From: Paenibacillus sp. E222 | GTDB lineage: Bacteria; Bacillota; Bacilli; Paenibacillales; Paenibacillaceae | Assembly: GCF_013401555.1 (NCBI RefSeq) | Contig: NZ_CP058552.1 | Location: 7,130,001 to 7,194,000, forward strand | DNA length: 64,000 bases | Direction of reading: 5' to 3' | Shown here: positions 56,699-64,000 of the stretch, piece after piece | How positions within the stretch are numbered: position 1 is the stretch's first letter | How the letters are laid out: every line of letters begins with the position of its first letter | The notes under the pieces: generated by a model | Told to the model about the DNA's origin: nothing | Database searches by the model: none | The model's input: the letters and a program-made list of their open reading frames with translations, nothing else | Program-made: the position numbers and the translations under genes

Positions 56699-58480
56699 TT
56701 AGGCCATAATGGTTTTGCGATTTTCCATCGCACGGCGCACTTCGCCTGCAAATCTCATTCCAACCTGATGTGAGATGGCATCGTAGTCGATGGCGTTCTC
56801 CCGGACAGTCACCTGCACAGCACCTTGTGGTACGTTGACGGTAATCTGGTTGGTCGTCTCGGTTTTAAAATCCTTCAGGTAACCGGACAGACTGCTCATC
56901 TGGTCTTCGGATATTTGTACCGTCATCGTGGATGATTTGCCATTGGCCTTTCCAGCAGTTTGCGCTCCGTTACCTAGACCCATGGCTTGGGACTGCATCA
57001 CGCTTGTTCCCATGAAACCAGCAGATGTAGACTGGCCGACCTTATTGTTCATATATGCTTCTGGACCCGTCATTGTCAGTGCCGGTGGAATATAGGCAGG
57101 TGGCATCTGCGGACCTGTTGCTATTTGCGACGTTGAAGCGACCGTTGCCGCCGATACGGTCTTGTCCTCCTTCTTCGAGCCAAAACCGAAGAAACTGGAT
57201 ATGCCATCGGTGATGTTTTTCGTTTTCTCAGAGATGTAATCCGCTGCACCCGACAATGCGTTACCCACACCCTCGGTAGCGTTGGACATAAATTTTCCAA
57301 TATCCTTGGATTTGTCCCCAATCCATCCCCCTGCTGCACTGCCAGCCCAACCGCCTACTGCACCACCAACCCATGTTCCGATGCCAGGCAAAAGAACACT
57401 ACCGATGGCGCTACCAATCGCTGTACCTGCTGTGCCGCCAATCATGGAACCAACCGCTCGGCCTCGCTCCTCGGGAGGAGCGGTTGCTATATTCGCCACA
57501 TCTGCCAACATACTGATGGGACGAATCAATTTACCGGCACCTTTCGCAAGACCGCCACCCCATTTGCCCAACATGCCATCCCCCGAGAAGAGATTGGACA
57601 TCGCCATGGGTGAACTGGACATCAAGCCTGATACTAAATTTGACTTTTTGCCACCACTAATTCTTCGGTTTCTGTCCATTTTTTTAGCTTCCTGAAAGGC
57701 ACGCTCAGATGTGTCTGTATCAATTCGGGACACACTTGGCGTTGGTGCAGGAGTTGGAGTAGCTGCTCTGGAAGCAAACCTTCGTCCCCCTCGTCCACCA
57801 GATACTTTCCGGACAGGCGGTTTGCTTGATGTGTCACTACCTGTTCTTGAACTGTTTCGAGTTTGATTCTTACCTATCTTACCTTCCGCCACTTCTGTAC
57901 TCTTACTGGGATTAGAAGCCTTATCCTTTTTAGATTTCCGATCAGACCGCCACTCTTTAAACTTTTTACCTAAATCAGTAGCATTATTAAGAATATCTAA
58001 ACCAGTGCTGGTGTATTCTAGTGCTTTTTCCCACCACTTTTTATCTTCTTCTTTAGCTGCATTATTTATAGTTGTATTATTACTCCCAATCACAACTGAC
58101 ATAGAAGGCCCACTCACCGGGTTCATTTTCCCCATCGCCACTTCAACCTTTTGCTTCACCTCAACAGATACCGTTCCTGATGCTTTCACCATCTGATTTC
58201 GGAAACTGTTCAGTTTTACCAAAGCGCGATCCAATGCTGGACTGAGCTTATCAATCAACCCAATCGTCGGTGTAATTCGCAGCCTGCTGATTCGCACAGC
58301 CGTGCTATAAACACTCTCCAGCCTGCGCCCGGTTGTTCTCAGCTCATTGTTCACCTTGATTAGACTCTGATAGCGAACTCTGCCCAGTCGTTCCGTAGAA
58401 CGCTGGATCTGATCCAGATACCGGATAGTCGTCCGCATTTCCGCATTGGATTTGGACAAACCCACAATCATTTCTGCCAT
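56699..58480 (-). CDS. Short tape-measure protein
   Basis: 593 residues. The N-terminal 130 residues are helical (SNAEMRTTIRYLDQIQRSTERL). A Lys/Ser-rich region follows, and then a Gly/Ala-rich membrane-active stretch (about 340-395) that could insert into the target membrane. The C-terminal region contains amphipathic segments. It is much shorter than PBSX XkdO (over 1300 residues), implying a shorter tail. ATG 58480 is chosen since AGGGGGTGAAAGAA precedes it. The family is weakly conserved; the call rests on position and composition. Confidence 0.82.
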   Translation of the reverse strand: MAEMIVGLSKSNAEMRTTIRYLDQIQRSTERLGRVRYQSLIKVNNELRTTGRRLESVYSTAVRISRLRITPTIGLIDKLSPALDRALVKLNSFRNQMVKASGTVSVEVKQKVEVAMGKMNPVSGPSMSVVIGSNNTTINNAAKEEDKKWWEKALEYTSTGLDILNNATDLGKKFKEWRSDRKSKKDKASNPSKSTEVAEGKIGKNQTRNSSRTGSDTSSKPPVRKVSGGRGGRRFASRAATPTPAPTPSVSRIDTDTSERAFQEAKKMDRNRRISGGKKSNLVSGLMSSSPMAMSNLFSGDGMLGKWGGGLAKGAGKLIRPISMLADVANIATAPPEERGRAVGSMIGGTAGTAIGSAIGSVLLPGIGTWVGGAVGGWAGSAAGGWIGDKSKDIGKFMSNATEGVGNALSGAADYISEKTKNITDGISSFFGFGSKKEDKTVSAATVASTSQIATGPQMPPAYIPPALTMTGPEAYMNNKVGQSTSAGFMGTSVMQSQAMGLGNGAQTAGKANGKSSTMTVQISEDQMSSLSGYLKDFKTETTNQITVNVPQGAVQVTVRENAIDYDAISHQVGMRFAGEVRRAMENRKTIMA

Positions 58481-58505
58481 TTCTTTCACCCCCTGTCCGA
58501 TTTAG

Positions 58506-58649
58506 TTATCGATTCATTTGCGAGGTTATCGCTGCCATTTCCTCTTCCGAGAACGCAATCAACAGCGAACGCTCCCCGCGTGGCAAAGACCAAAATTCTC
58601 CGGGCCGTAGATGATGACGAACCCACATGTGATATAAGAACGTAGTCAT
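58506..58649 (-). CDS. GT-like extension of the tail assembly chaperone (-1 frame ORF)
   Basis: A 47-codon ORF, Trp/Arg-rich at the start and acidic at the end, directly follows the chaperone gene. It is in the -1 frame relative to the chaperone and has no strong RBS of its own. The slippery heptamer at 58673-58667 would fuse it to the chaperone via six linking codons (58667-58650). Confidence 0.78.
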   Translation of the reverse strand: MTTFLYHMWVRHHLRPGEFWSLPRGERSLLIAFSEEEMAAITSQMNR

Positions 58650-58663
58650 CCCGCCGGAGTGAA

Positions 58664-58673
58664 TCAGTTTTTT
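58664..58673 (-). promoter_or_regulatory. Programmed -1 frameshift site (A AAA AAC)
   Basis: In the zero frame the last codons are CTA AAA AAC TGA. A AAA AAC fits X-XXY-YYZ. Slipping back one base reads CTG ATT CAC TCC GGC GGG ATG ACT, which continues into the 47-codon ORF. The stop codon immediately after the heptamer is a typical stimulator. Confidence 0.85.
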
Positions 58674-59098
58674 AGGTCTTCAATCTCCACACCGAAGCCG
58701 GACAGCTCCAGCACCTTGTCGCCTACGGCATCCAGTTCACCTGCTAGCAGCATACGGCGAACCGCTTGTTCCCCACCGGACAGCTTCATGCGACCCGTGA
58801 TGCGGTTGTCTCCCCAACCGGACAGTTCGAGTCCGCGTACATTCATTTTCACCGTCGCTTCGGAGATCAGCAGGGCGTTAAATGTTTCGGTATCCACCTT
58901 TTCCTCGGTGCGGCCTTTGACCGTCTTGCGAATCGTACAGCGTTCGCGGATCTGATCCACTTTGGAGGACGTCAATCCACGCAGGGTCAGCAACAGATCC
59001 AAACGTTGAATGCGTACATTCTCTTCGGGCAGACGTTCTGCTGCTTCAAACAACTGATCCAAAATTTGTTCTTCAGACATATTCTCGTTCATACTCAT
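58664..59098 (-). CDS. xkdN: Tail assembly chaperone (XkdN-like)
   Basis: 144 residues from ATG 59098, with AAGGAG ten bases upstream. The N-terminal region (EEQILDQLFEAAERLPEENVRI) and LSGGEQAVRRMLLAGELDAVGDKV are like XkdN. Its last codons end in a -1 slippery sequence, so it corresponds to the short G form of the tail chaperone. It binds the tape measure during tube assembly. Confidence 0.9.
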   Translation of the reverse strand: MSMNENMSEEQILDQLFEAAERLPEENVRIQRLDLLLTLRGLTSSKVDQIRERCTIRKTVKGRTEEKVDTETFNALLISEATVKMNVRGLELSGWGDNRITGRMKLSGGEQAVRRMLLAGELDAVGDKVLELSGFGVEIEDLKN

Positions 59099-59279
59099 GG
59101 GGTGCGATCTCCTTCTCATTTCACAATTGGGTTAAAACATCTCCATATGCTGGGACAACAAAGAGACCGAGAATTTCTCGGCCTACATGTGTTCCCATTT
59201 CTGTAAGTCTCGTTGCACATACGCCTGATCAGACAAGCTTCATTACGAGGTCTTTTAGAAGTTCGAAGTCATTCCATCC

Positions 59280-59687
59280 TTAGTTCGCTACAATCGGGTT
59301 CAACAATTCAAATCCTTCAAATGTAAAACTTGTTTCCTCCGGTACTTCCTCACCCGCTGTCCAGTTAGCAAGTTGGATTTTGTCCACCATGCAACCTTTC
59401 AACAGGACACTCTCATGTCCGTAGGATTCTGGATCGTCCAGCTTCGAGATAATTTGGAACTTGGTGAAGCCGCGCTGGATCATGTCCGAAGTGACTTTGT
59501 AACCTGTCATCGTACCTGTTCCTTTTTTCGCACCATTCTTGTGTACTTTCCAGTCGTTGCCGACCAGATTCAGCTCACGCTTCTCAATTTCAACGCTGGC
59601 CTCCAGCTTATTAATATTCGTCTGCCACACACCATCGATATGCAGCTGACCATGGGTACCGAGAATGACTCTTGACGCATCCAACAT
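59280..59687 (-). CDS. xkdM: Major tail tube protein, XkdM-like
   Basis: 135 residues. The sequence VILGTHGQLHIDGVWQTNINKLEASVE and the GTGTMTGYKVTSDM segment fit the XkdM family, which forms the inner tube. AAGGAGGAATTGTC before the ATG. A 160-bp gap with a small palindrome CCGAGAATTTCTCGG (59167-59181) separates it from the chaperone. Confidence 0.93.
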   Translation of the reverse strand: MLDASRVILGTHGQLHIDGVWQTNINKLEASVEIEKRELNLVGNDWKVHKNGAKKGTGTMTGYKVTSDMIQRGFTKFQIISKLDDPESYGHESVLLKGCMVDKIQLANWTAGEEVPEETSFTFEGFELLNPIVAN

Positions 59688-59780
59688 GACAATTCCTCCT
59701 TGAGATTATAAAATATCGTATAAACCATCCATTCAACGAATCGGCGTCTCTTTTAAAAGACAGTTTCCTTCTACACAACC

Positions 59781-61244
59781 TTATTGCACGTAAAACGTTC
59801 CAAACAACTGCTCCATGACATCCGTCAGCTTCACATTCCATTGCAGAAATACCTGATCTGCCTCTGGCTTGAGAATGGGTGCAGCACCATAATACGCTGG
59901 ATCGAGAACGACATCGTATCCCTCAGCTTCAATGACATTGCTCTGTGCGAGCAGCGCCAGATAGGCTTTCATCGCACCGATTAGCGCCTGACGGCCCTCT
60001 TCCGTATTGTTTACTTTGCCGATATACGTATCTTCAGCAGAGCGCTGCAAATCTGTATTAATCGCATCCATCACACGAATAGAACGGATTTTTTTCCATG
60101 CATTATTCTGTCCTGCAGCAGGGGTCACGAGTGTATTCACTCCGCGAAGCGCCTTTACCTGACGTCCATCATGGAAGAAAATAAATACGCCATTCTGTAC
60201 CGCCTGCTCCTGTTCTGCACGAGTCCAGCGACGCGTCACGTCATCGAACGGAGAAGGTGCGTATGTGGTGGATTCATTCAGACGTTGTCCGGCAATCAGA
60301 CCCGCGACGTAAGCAGACGTTTCCGCCGAGCTGTAGAACGCATCTCCCAGACGCACACCCGTACCCACATTGATTACACCCTCATGGTTCAACGTGAGTG
60401 AACGTGCCGCCGCCTTCTGTGCTGCTGTAGCAGAGGTGTCATCCGCCGTAGAACCGCCGAATACAGCCATCACAGGTTTACCCTCACTGCGCACACGTTT
60501 CACCCATGCTGCAAAGCTCGCCAGCAAAGGCGCATCCGCCGCATGATCCAGTGCCAATACGTCGAATTGCTCACCTTCCAGCGCGCCCTGCACGGCAATA
60601 TACTCCGCATTGGTCAGTCCATCGTTGCCACTTGCACCACCTTTGAACGCCGCTCCCGCAACGGTTGCAACGACACCTGTACCATCGCCAATCGCCTGAG
60701 CGTTAATCCAAATGTTGCTTTCATCCGCATTGATCTCTTTCGCCAGCGACGCTGCCGAAATATCCGCAGTCAGCAGTGCATACAGCATCCGGTTGCCTTC
60801 AAACAAGCGCACTTCATGCTTTGTATTATCAATTACTCCCGGCTGAATGGTGACGTAGAAGCCGTTACCTTTATCACCCGGATACTTGGCGTCCAGTTGC
60901 AGCACGGCTGCATCACTACTGTCTTTCAGCGTAAGCGTCGCTGCTTTCGCCGTTTCCCCGGCTACCCGATAAGCGAGCAGTTTTTTCGGTCCGCCTAGCA
61001 GGGCGAGCTTCAAGGACGTATAAGCTGTCCCGTTATCCAGGGCATGCGCCGAGAAAATACGATCAATTGCAGCTTCACTGCCAATTTCTACAAAAGTACC
61101 TACCGGACCCCAGTTGGCCTTTATCGGCACAACAACCGTCCCGCGATTACCAGCCTGAATGGCCGATGACGCTGCCGCCTGAAAATTCATATATAAGCCC
61201 GGAAGTACCGGACGATTCGTTTGCTCCCAAGTTCCGCCTGCCAT
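59781..61244 (-). CDS. xkdK: Contractile tail sheath protein, XkdK-like
   Basis: 487 residues. The N-terminus (PVLPGLYMNFQAAASSAIQAGNRGTV) and C-terminal RRWTRAEQEQAVQNGVFIFFHDGRQVKALRGVNTL are typical phage sheath blocks. It makes the tail contractile (myovirus-like). The start overlaps the upstream stop by one base (TAATG). Confidence 0.95.
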   Translation of the reverse strand: MAGGTWEQTNRPVLPGLYMNFQAAASSAIQAGNRGTVVVPIKANWGPVGTFVEIGSEAAIDRIFSAHALDNGTAYTSLKLALLGGPKKLLAYRVAGETAKAATLTLKDSSDAAVLQLDAKYPGDKGNGFYVTIQPGVIDNTKHEVRLFEGNRMLYALLTADISAASLAKEINADESNIWINAQAIGDGTGVVATVAGAAFKGGASGNDGLTNAEYIAVQGALEGEQFDVLALDHAADAPLLASFAAWVKRVRSEGKPVMAVFGGSTADDTSATAAQKAAARSLTLNHEGVINVGTGVRLGDAFYSSAETSAYVAGLIAGQRLNESTTYAPSPFDDVTRRWTRAEQEQAVQNGVFIFFHDGRQVKALRGVNTLVTPAAGQNNAWKKIRSIRVMDAINTDLQRSAEDTYIGKVNNTEEGRQALIGAMKAYLALLAQSNVIEAEGYDVVLDPAYYGAAPILKPEADQVFLQWNVKLTDVMEQLFGTFYVQ

Positions 61245-61444
61245 TATCCCTTCACCTTCGCTTTCATAAATTGGTTGATGCGTTCCTTCGCTTCCTCAAT
61301 GGAAAACGTCACTTGCGCTGCTTCGTACAGCGCACCATGCAGCACCTCTGCCTTAACGGCAAATAGGGCTTCTGCATGATTCATCAGCTCGGCCCGCGTA
61401 TATTGCGTGGCAGCCTGTTTGTTTTTTTTCACTGAGCTTGCCAT
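61244..61444 (-). CDS. YqzN/YkzM-like small protein
   Basis: 66 residues, helical and basic (YTRAELMNHAEALFAVKAEVLHGAL). Small proteins of this kind precede the sheath gene in PBSX- and skin-type elements. ATG 61444 has AGGTGA seven bases upstream. Its function is unknown. Confidence 0.72.
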   Translation of the reverse strand: MASSVKKNKQAATQYTRAELMNHAEALFAVKAEVLHGALYEAAQVTFSIEEAKERINQFMKAKVKG

Positions 61445-61525
61445 AACCATCTCACCTCATTGTTTGACTACTGAATTCGTTGAACCTGATCTTTGGACTA
61501 TAATTTTGACCTATGAATTTTTGTC

Positions 61526-61565
61526 CCTATGAACCTACGAACCTATGAACCTATGAACCTATAAA
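61526..61565. repeat. 8-bp tandem repeat, five units
   Basis: CCTATGAA, CCTACGAA, CCTATGAA, CCTATGAA, CCTATAAA in tandem, in the 189-bp gap between the YqzN-like gene and the tail-terminator gene. No ORF crosses it. Confidence 0.9.
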
Positions 61566-61633
61566 TTTGAAGCTAACGTATGATATTGAATTTCTCATCT
61601 GGAACCCCATCTAGAGTCCCTCTCGACTAGCAC

Positions 61634-62545
61634 TTACTCTATCCCTTTGCTATGGTGAATCTCGCGGATCAATGGCACATCCGTACCCGGACGGCGAATA
61701 CGCTGCTGCAGCGTCAGACGAATCTGTCCGTTCAAATAGGCGTCTGCCTGCAAGTCGGCAGAAACTTCATCCAGCGTCACATATCGCGTACCGTCTGTAT
61801 CCGTCAAAGCAATACGGGGCTGCACAGCCAGTTGTTCAACCAGATGTGTGACCGTTTGACGGACATCTGCTACATTCGCAGCCAGTACATGCCCAATCCA
61901 TTGCTTACGAATCTCCAGCGCAGAAGTCCCTGTGGTGGTTGTGCTGCATCCCGTCAATCGCCACAGGATGGACTTGGCCTTATAACCACCAGGCCAGACA
62001 TCCCCATATATGGACCATTCCTGCCCGAGCTGGGTTCGTGTCCAGCCCTGAAGTGCAGCCATCCACGAATCTGTTGCTCCAGCCTGAGTGTATTCCACCG
62101 TTTCCGGAACATACACCCCAAATCGCAGGCTGCGCGTAACCAGTCCAGAACTGGCATCCACACGATCACAATCCGAGGAACCCAGATAAATACAGGTAAA
62201 TGCCCTGCCTTCTTCATCCTCCAGCCTGACCTGATGCAGTCCTTCCATCAGCGCTGCTGACCATGCTTCCACTTGTTCAGCCCCTCCATCTTCGGGGCGT
62301 GCATAGGGAGAGATTTTGATGATCCTCCTATACCCCGCCCAAGCAGACTTCGGTACTTCTTCTGCAAAAGCAATTACGGCACAAGGTCCGGCTAATACCT
62401 CTCCCGGTGCAGGAATATCCTGTACTCGGCCATTCCATGCCGGGACAAGAGCCTCCAGCTTCTGCTTAATCGTTTGCCTGATGACGTTGCTCACTTGCCC
62501 TGTGCTGGCCGTGTTGTTTACCCCACTACTCATAGACACATTCAT
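61634..62545 (-). CDS. Tail terminator-like protein, apparently duplicated
   Basis: 303 residues. Two halves share a layout: helix, RPG-like strand pairs, then R-x-L-x-Q strands. The N-terminal half contains RRIIKISPYARPEDGGAEQVE, the C-terminal half GYKAKSILWRLTGCSTTTTG and QIRLTLQQRIRRPGTD. I infer a fusion of two tail-terminator/tail-completion domains (XkdJ region). ATG 62545 is chosen since AAGGAGGTGAA precedes it. It is the first gene of the tail locus. Confidence 0.6.
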   Translation of the reverse strand: MNVSMSSGVNNTASTGQVSNVIRQTIKQKLEALVPAWNGRVQDIPAPGEVLAGPCAVIAFAEEVPKSAWAGYRRIIKISPYARPEDGGAEQVEAWSAALMEGLHQVRLEDEEGRAFTCIYLGSSDCDRVDASSGLVTRSLRFGVYVPETVEYTQAGATDSWMAALQGWTRTQLGQEWSIYGDVWPGGYKAKSILWRLTGCSTTTTGTSALEIRKQWIGHVLAANVADVRQTVTHLVEQLAVQPRIALTDTDGTRYVTLDEVSADLQADAYLNGQIRLTLQQRIRRPGTDVPLIREIHHSKGIE

Positions 62546-62580
62546 TTCACCTCCTTCAGCTGCAAGTGTGCGATCTGCCC

Positions 62581-62600
62581 GCATTGTGCAGCGACAATGC
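62581..62600. repeat. 20-bp dyad in the tail operon leader
   Basis: GCATTGT-gcagcg-ACAATGC, a perfect 7-6-7 inverted repeat between the terminator at 62673-62700 and the first tail gene. It could be an operator or a leader hairpin. It does not resemble the Bacillus LexA box. Confidence 0.5.
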
Positions 62601-62672
62601 TGCAGCAGCAAATTCCCCCTTTAACTCAGCTCTAAATATACCGGCGCCAAAGCTGGACACCATTCACCGCAA

Positions 62673-62700
62673 CAAAAAGACCGGCCCCTTGTGGCCGATC
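62673..62700 (-). terminator. Terminator upstream of the tail locus
   Basis: GACCGGCC (62679-62686) and GGCCGATC (62693-62700) pair over 8 bp with one G-T, followed by TTTTTG on the minus strand. Confidence 0.85.
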
Positions 62701-62832
62701 TGTACATTAGCGTATGTGCTTTCGGTGTGTGTCCTTTGCTATTGATCCGATAATACAATCTTACACCCTTTCATCCCTAGCGCAGATGGTGATTCGTACG
62801 ACTTCGGTGCGAATAAGGGTGTATCTGGGATG

Positions 62833-62857
62833 GAAAAAAGACGACTCAGCGCGTCTC
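62833..62857 (-). terminator. Terminator of the DUF4127 gene
   Basis: AGACG (62839-62843) and CGTCT (62852-62856), followed by TTTTTT on the minus strand, 15 bp past the stop codon. Confidence 0.6.
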
Positions 62858-62871
62858 ATTCCATCAGTACC

Positions 62872-64000
62872 TTATTTCAGCGTAACCTTCGGATTCAACG
62901 TAATCTCAAACGCACGTCCCCAGATGAAATCAGGGTTCGCATATTCCAGGAGTGCACTGCAATACTCCGCATAGTTTGCTTTGCCATTACAGATTTGTTT
63001 GATCGCTACGTCCCCTTGGGCAAAGGCTGGTTTTCCTGCCAACGTTGCTGTATGGGTCTGCATCAGATCTCTGAGTAAAGTTTGCAGATGAGCATAATCT
63101 TCTTCCGAGTTAAACAACACCATATTCTGATCCGCAAGGGTCGCCACATTGGTATACAGCGCATGCGCTCTGGAATACGTACGAATATCTGCAATCGCTA
63201 CTGCTTTATAGTAGTAATCTTTCAGGAAACGTTTGAACAACAATGACCCCTGTGCATTCATGGCATCTCGCAACCCGTGGGCATGTGTTTCTGTTGTAAT
63301 CAGAGCATAACGGGATTGTCCCATACCCACAGCCATACCGATTTTGTTCCCCGGCGTATTCCATGCACTGTAACCCAGAACCCGACCCGTATACGGACTG
63401 TTCAGGAGTGCTTCGGCTACATCGACGTTGGCCGGACCTTTTCCTACAAAATCAATCAACACCGAAGGCAGCCCCTTCTCACTATTACTCGTCAATTGCG
63501 CCACTGCCGCCTGCACCTGATCCAGCGCTGTAATGGCAATAATCTCAATGTCCACCTGTTTTTTACCCGGTTTGCCTGGATGACGATTCGTCATGCGATC
63601 CAGCTCAGACGCCATATCAAACGAAGAAGCTTCAAGGGCAGATGCAGCATTCGTTAATTCATTTCCATTTTCCACATCGGAAGTTGTATCCGTTACCACA
63701 TCAGATTTTGGATAAGCGGAATCCGCTACAACCACACCACCAACAATATCCACATGACGCACCACATTTTCATGCACATTCATATATTCATAGGCATTGA
63801 TAATCGTGGAACCATGAGGGCCAAAATATTTCACTGCATAACGCGTCTTCTTCCCACCACGAAGCAGTTGGTTCGCCATACGTGCCACCAGAGCGTGACC
63901 CAGGCCATCCGCATCTGGAAGGATGATCGCCCGATCGGGATTTTGTCCATCCGTCCCACCGAGCCATTCATTGATTCGTGCTTCCACATAATTGATCTCG
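62872..64000 (-). CDS. DUF4127 family protein, 5' end outside window
   Basis: About 376 codons are visible and the frame is open to base 64000, so the N-terminus lies beyond the window. The family pattern is recognisable in ILPDADGLGHALVARMANQL, YEYMNVHENVVRHVDIVGG, YSAWNTPGNKIGMAVGMG and RFLKDYYYKAVAIADI. DUF4127 proteins have no established activity that I know of. It is not a phage gene, so the tail locus begins after it. Confidence 0.82.
   Translation of the reverse strand, partial: EINYVEARINEWLGGTDGQNPDRAIILPDADGLGHALVARMANQLLRGGKKTRYAVKYFGPHGSTIINAYEYMNVHENVVRHVDIVGGVVVADSAYPKSDVVTDTTSDVENGNELTNAASALEASSFDMASELDRMTNRHPGKPGKKQVDIEIIAITALDQVQAAVAQLTSNSEKGLPSVLIDFVGKGPANVDVAEALLNSPYTGRVLGYSAWNTPGNKIGMAVGMGQSRYALITTETHAHGLRDAMNAQGSLLFKRFLKDYYYKAVAIADIRTYSRAHALYTNVATLADQNMVLFNSEEDYAHLQTLLRDLMQTHTATLAGKPAFAQGDVAIKQICNGKANYAEYCSALLEYANPDFIWGRAFEITLNPKVTLK

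Noticed and set aside
61526..61565. Short repeats considered as a CRISPR array
   Set aside because: Units are 8 bp and contiguous with no spacers; no cas gene in the window.
48103..62545. Extracellular contractile injection system (eCIS/PVC-like)
   Set aside because: No AAA+ ATPase, PAAR/VgrG tip or effector genes are present, while holin, endolysin and PBSX-type chaperone are.
48103..62545. Intact prophage
   Set aside because: No integrase, terminase, portal, capsid or replication genes, and no flanking att-like direct repeats were seen.

Overview
The window looks like chromosome from an endospore-forming, low-to-mid GC Firmicute, most likely Paenibacillus or a close relative. The grounds are strong AGGAGG-type ribosome binding sites with ATG/GTG/TTG starts, a SleB-type cortex/wall hydrolase, a perfect CIRCE box, a YhgE/Pip protein with its TetR regulator, a Bacillus-style CpsB/C/D (YwqE/YveK/YwqD-like) phosphoregulatory trio and a PBSX-like (Xkd) contractile tail locus. 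Genus assignment is inference; there is no rRNA or tRNA gene in the window.

Layout. (1) 1-18390, all minus strand: an approximately 18 kb Wzx/Wzy-dependent exopolysaccharide operon. Read in transcription order it runs: PilZ-like protein, CpsB phosphatase, CpsC chain-length protein, CpsD tyrosine kinase, GalU, priming glycosyltransferase, UDP-glucuronate decarboxylase-like epimerase, a GT4, Wzy polymerase, three GT4, a GT2, Wzx flippase, pyruvyl transferase, ManC, UDP-glucose dehydrogenase and an LCP ligase cut by the window edge. The precursors supplied (UDP-Glc, UDP-GlcA, probably UDP-Xyl, GDP-Man, plus pyruvate ketals) predict an acidic heteropolysaccharide. (2) 18391-19353: a control region with a sigma-A promoter whose 17-bp spacer is almost entirely a 7-1-7 palindrome, next to a divergent XRE repressor gene. 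(3) 19575-38190: mostly housekeeping genes (gltB without gltD, yhgE/tetR, an MGDG-synthase-like glycosyltransferase, a SleB-like hydrolase, thpR, a D-2-hydroxyacid dehydrogenase, an RNA/DNA methyltransferase, a chemoreceptor, an LLM oxidoreductase and dgt). (4) 38607-40010: an isolated, AT-rich second O-antigen polymerase gene. Its predicted promoter carries the same 15-bp palindrome as the EPS promoter, which suggests it belongs to the EPS regulon. (5) 40438-47251: htpG behind a CIRCE promoter and a 500-nt leader, then a peptide ABC transporter set (binding protein and two permeases, no ATPases). (6) 48103-62545, minus strand: a complete headless contractile tail locus from a tail-terminator protein through sheath, tube, frameshifted chaperone, tape measure, baseplate and fibre to holin and GH25 endolysin. 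It has no capsid, portal or terminase genes, so it is best read as an R-type tailocin. (7) 62872-64000: the 3' part of a DUF4127 gene.

The most interesting signals are: the shared palindromic operator joining the EPS operon to a distant orphan wzy gene; a textbook A AAA AAC -1 frameshift site ending the tail chaperone gene; a roughly 140-bp interspersed repeat (42502-42637 and 49268-49405) with compensatory base changes in its central stem; paired TetR operators with identical 13-bp spacing; and a wzy gene that appears to lack any ATG/GTG/TTG start at its ribosome binding site.
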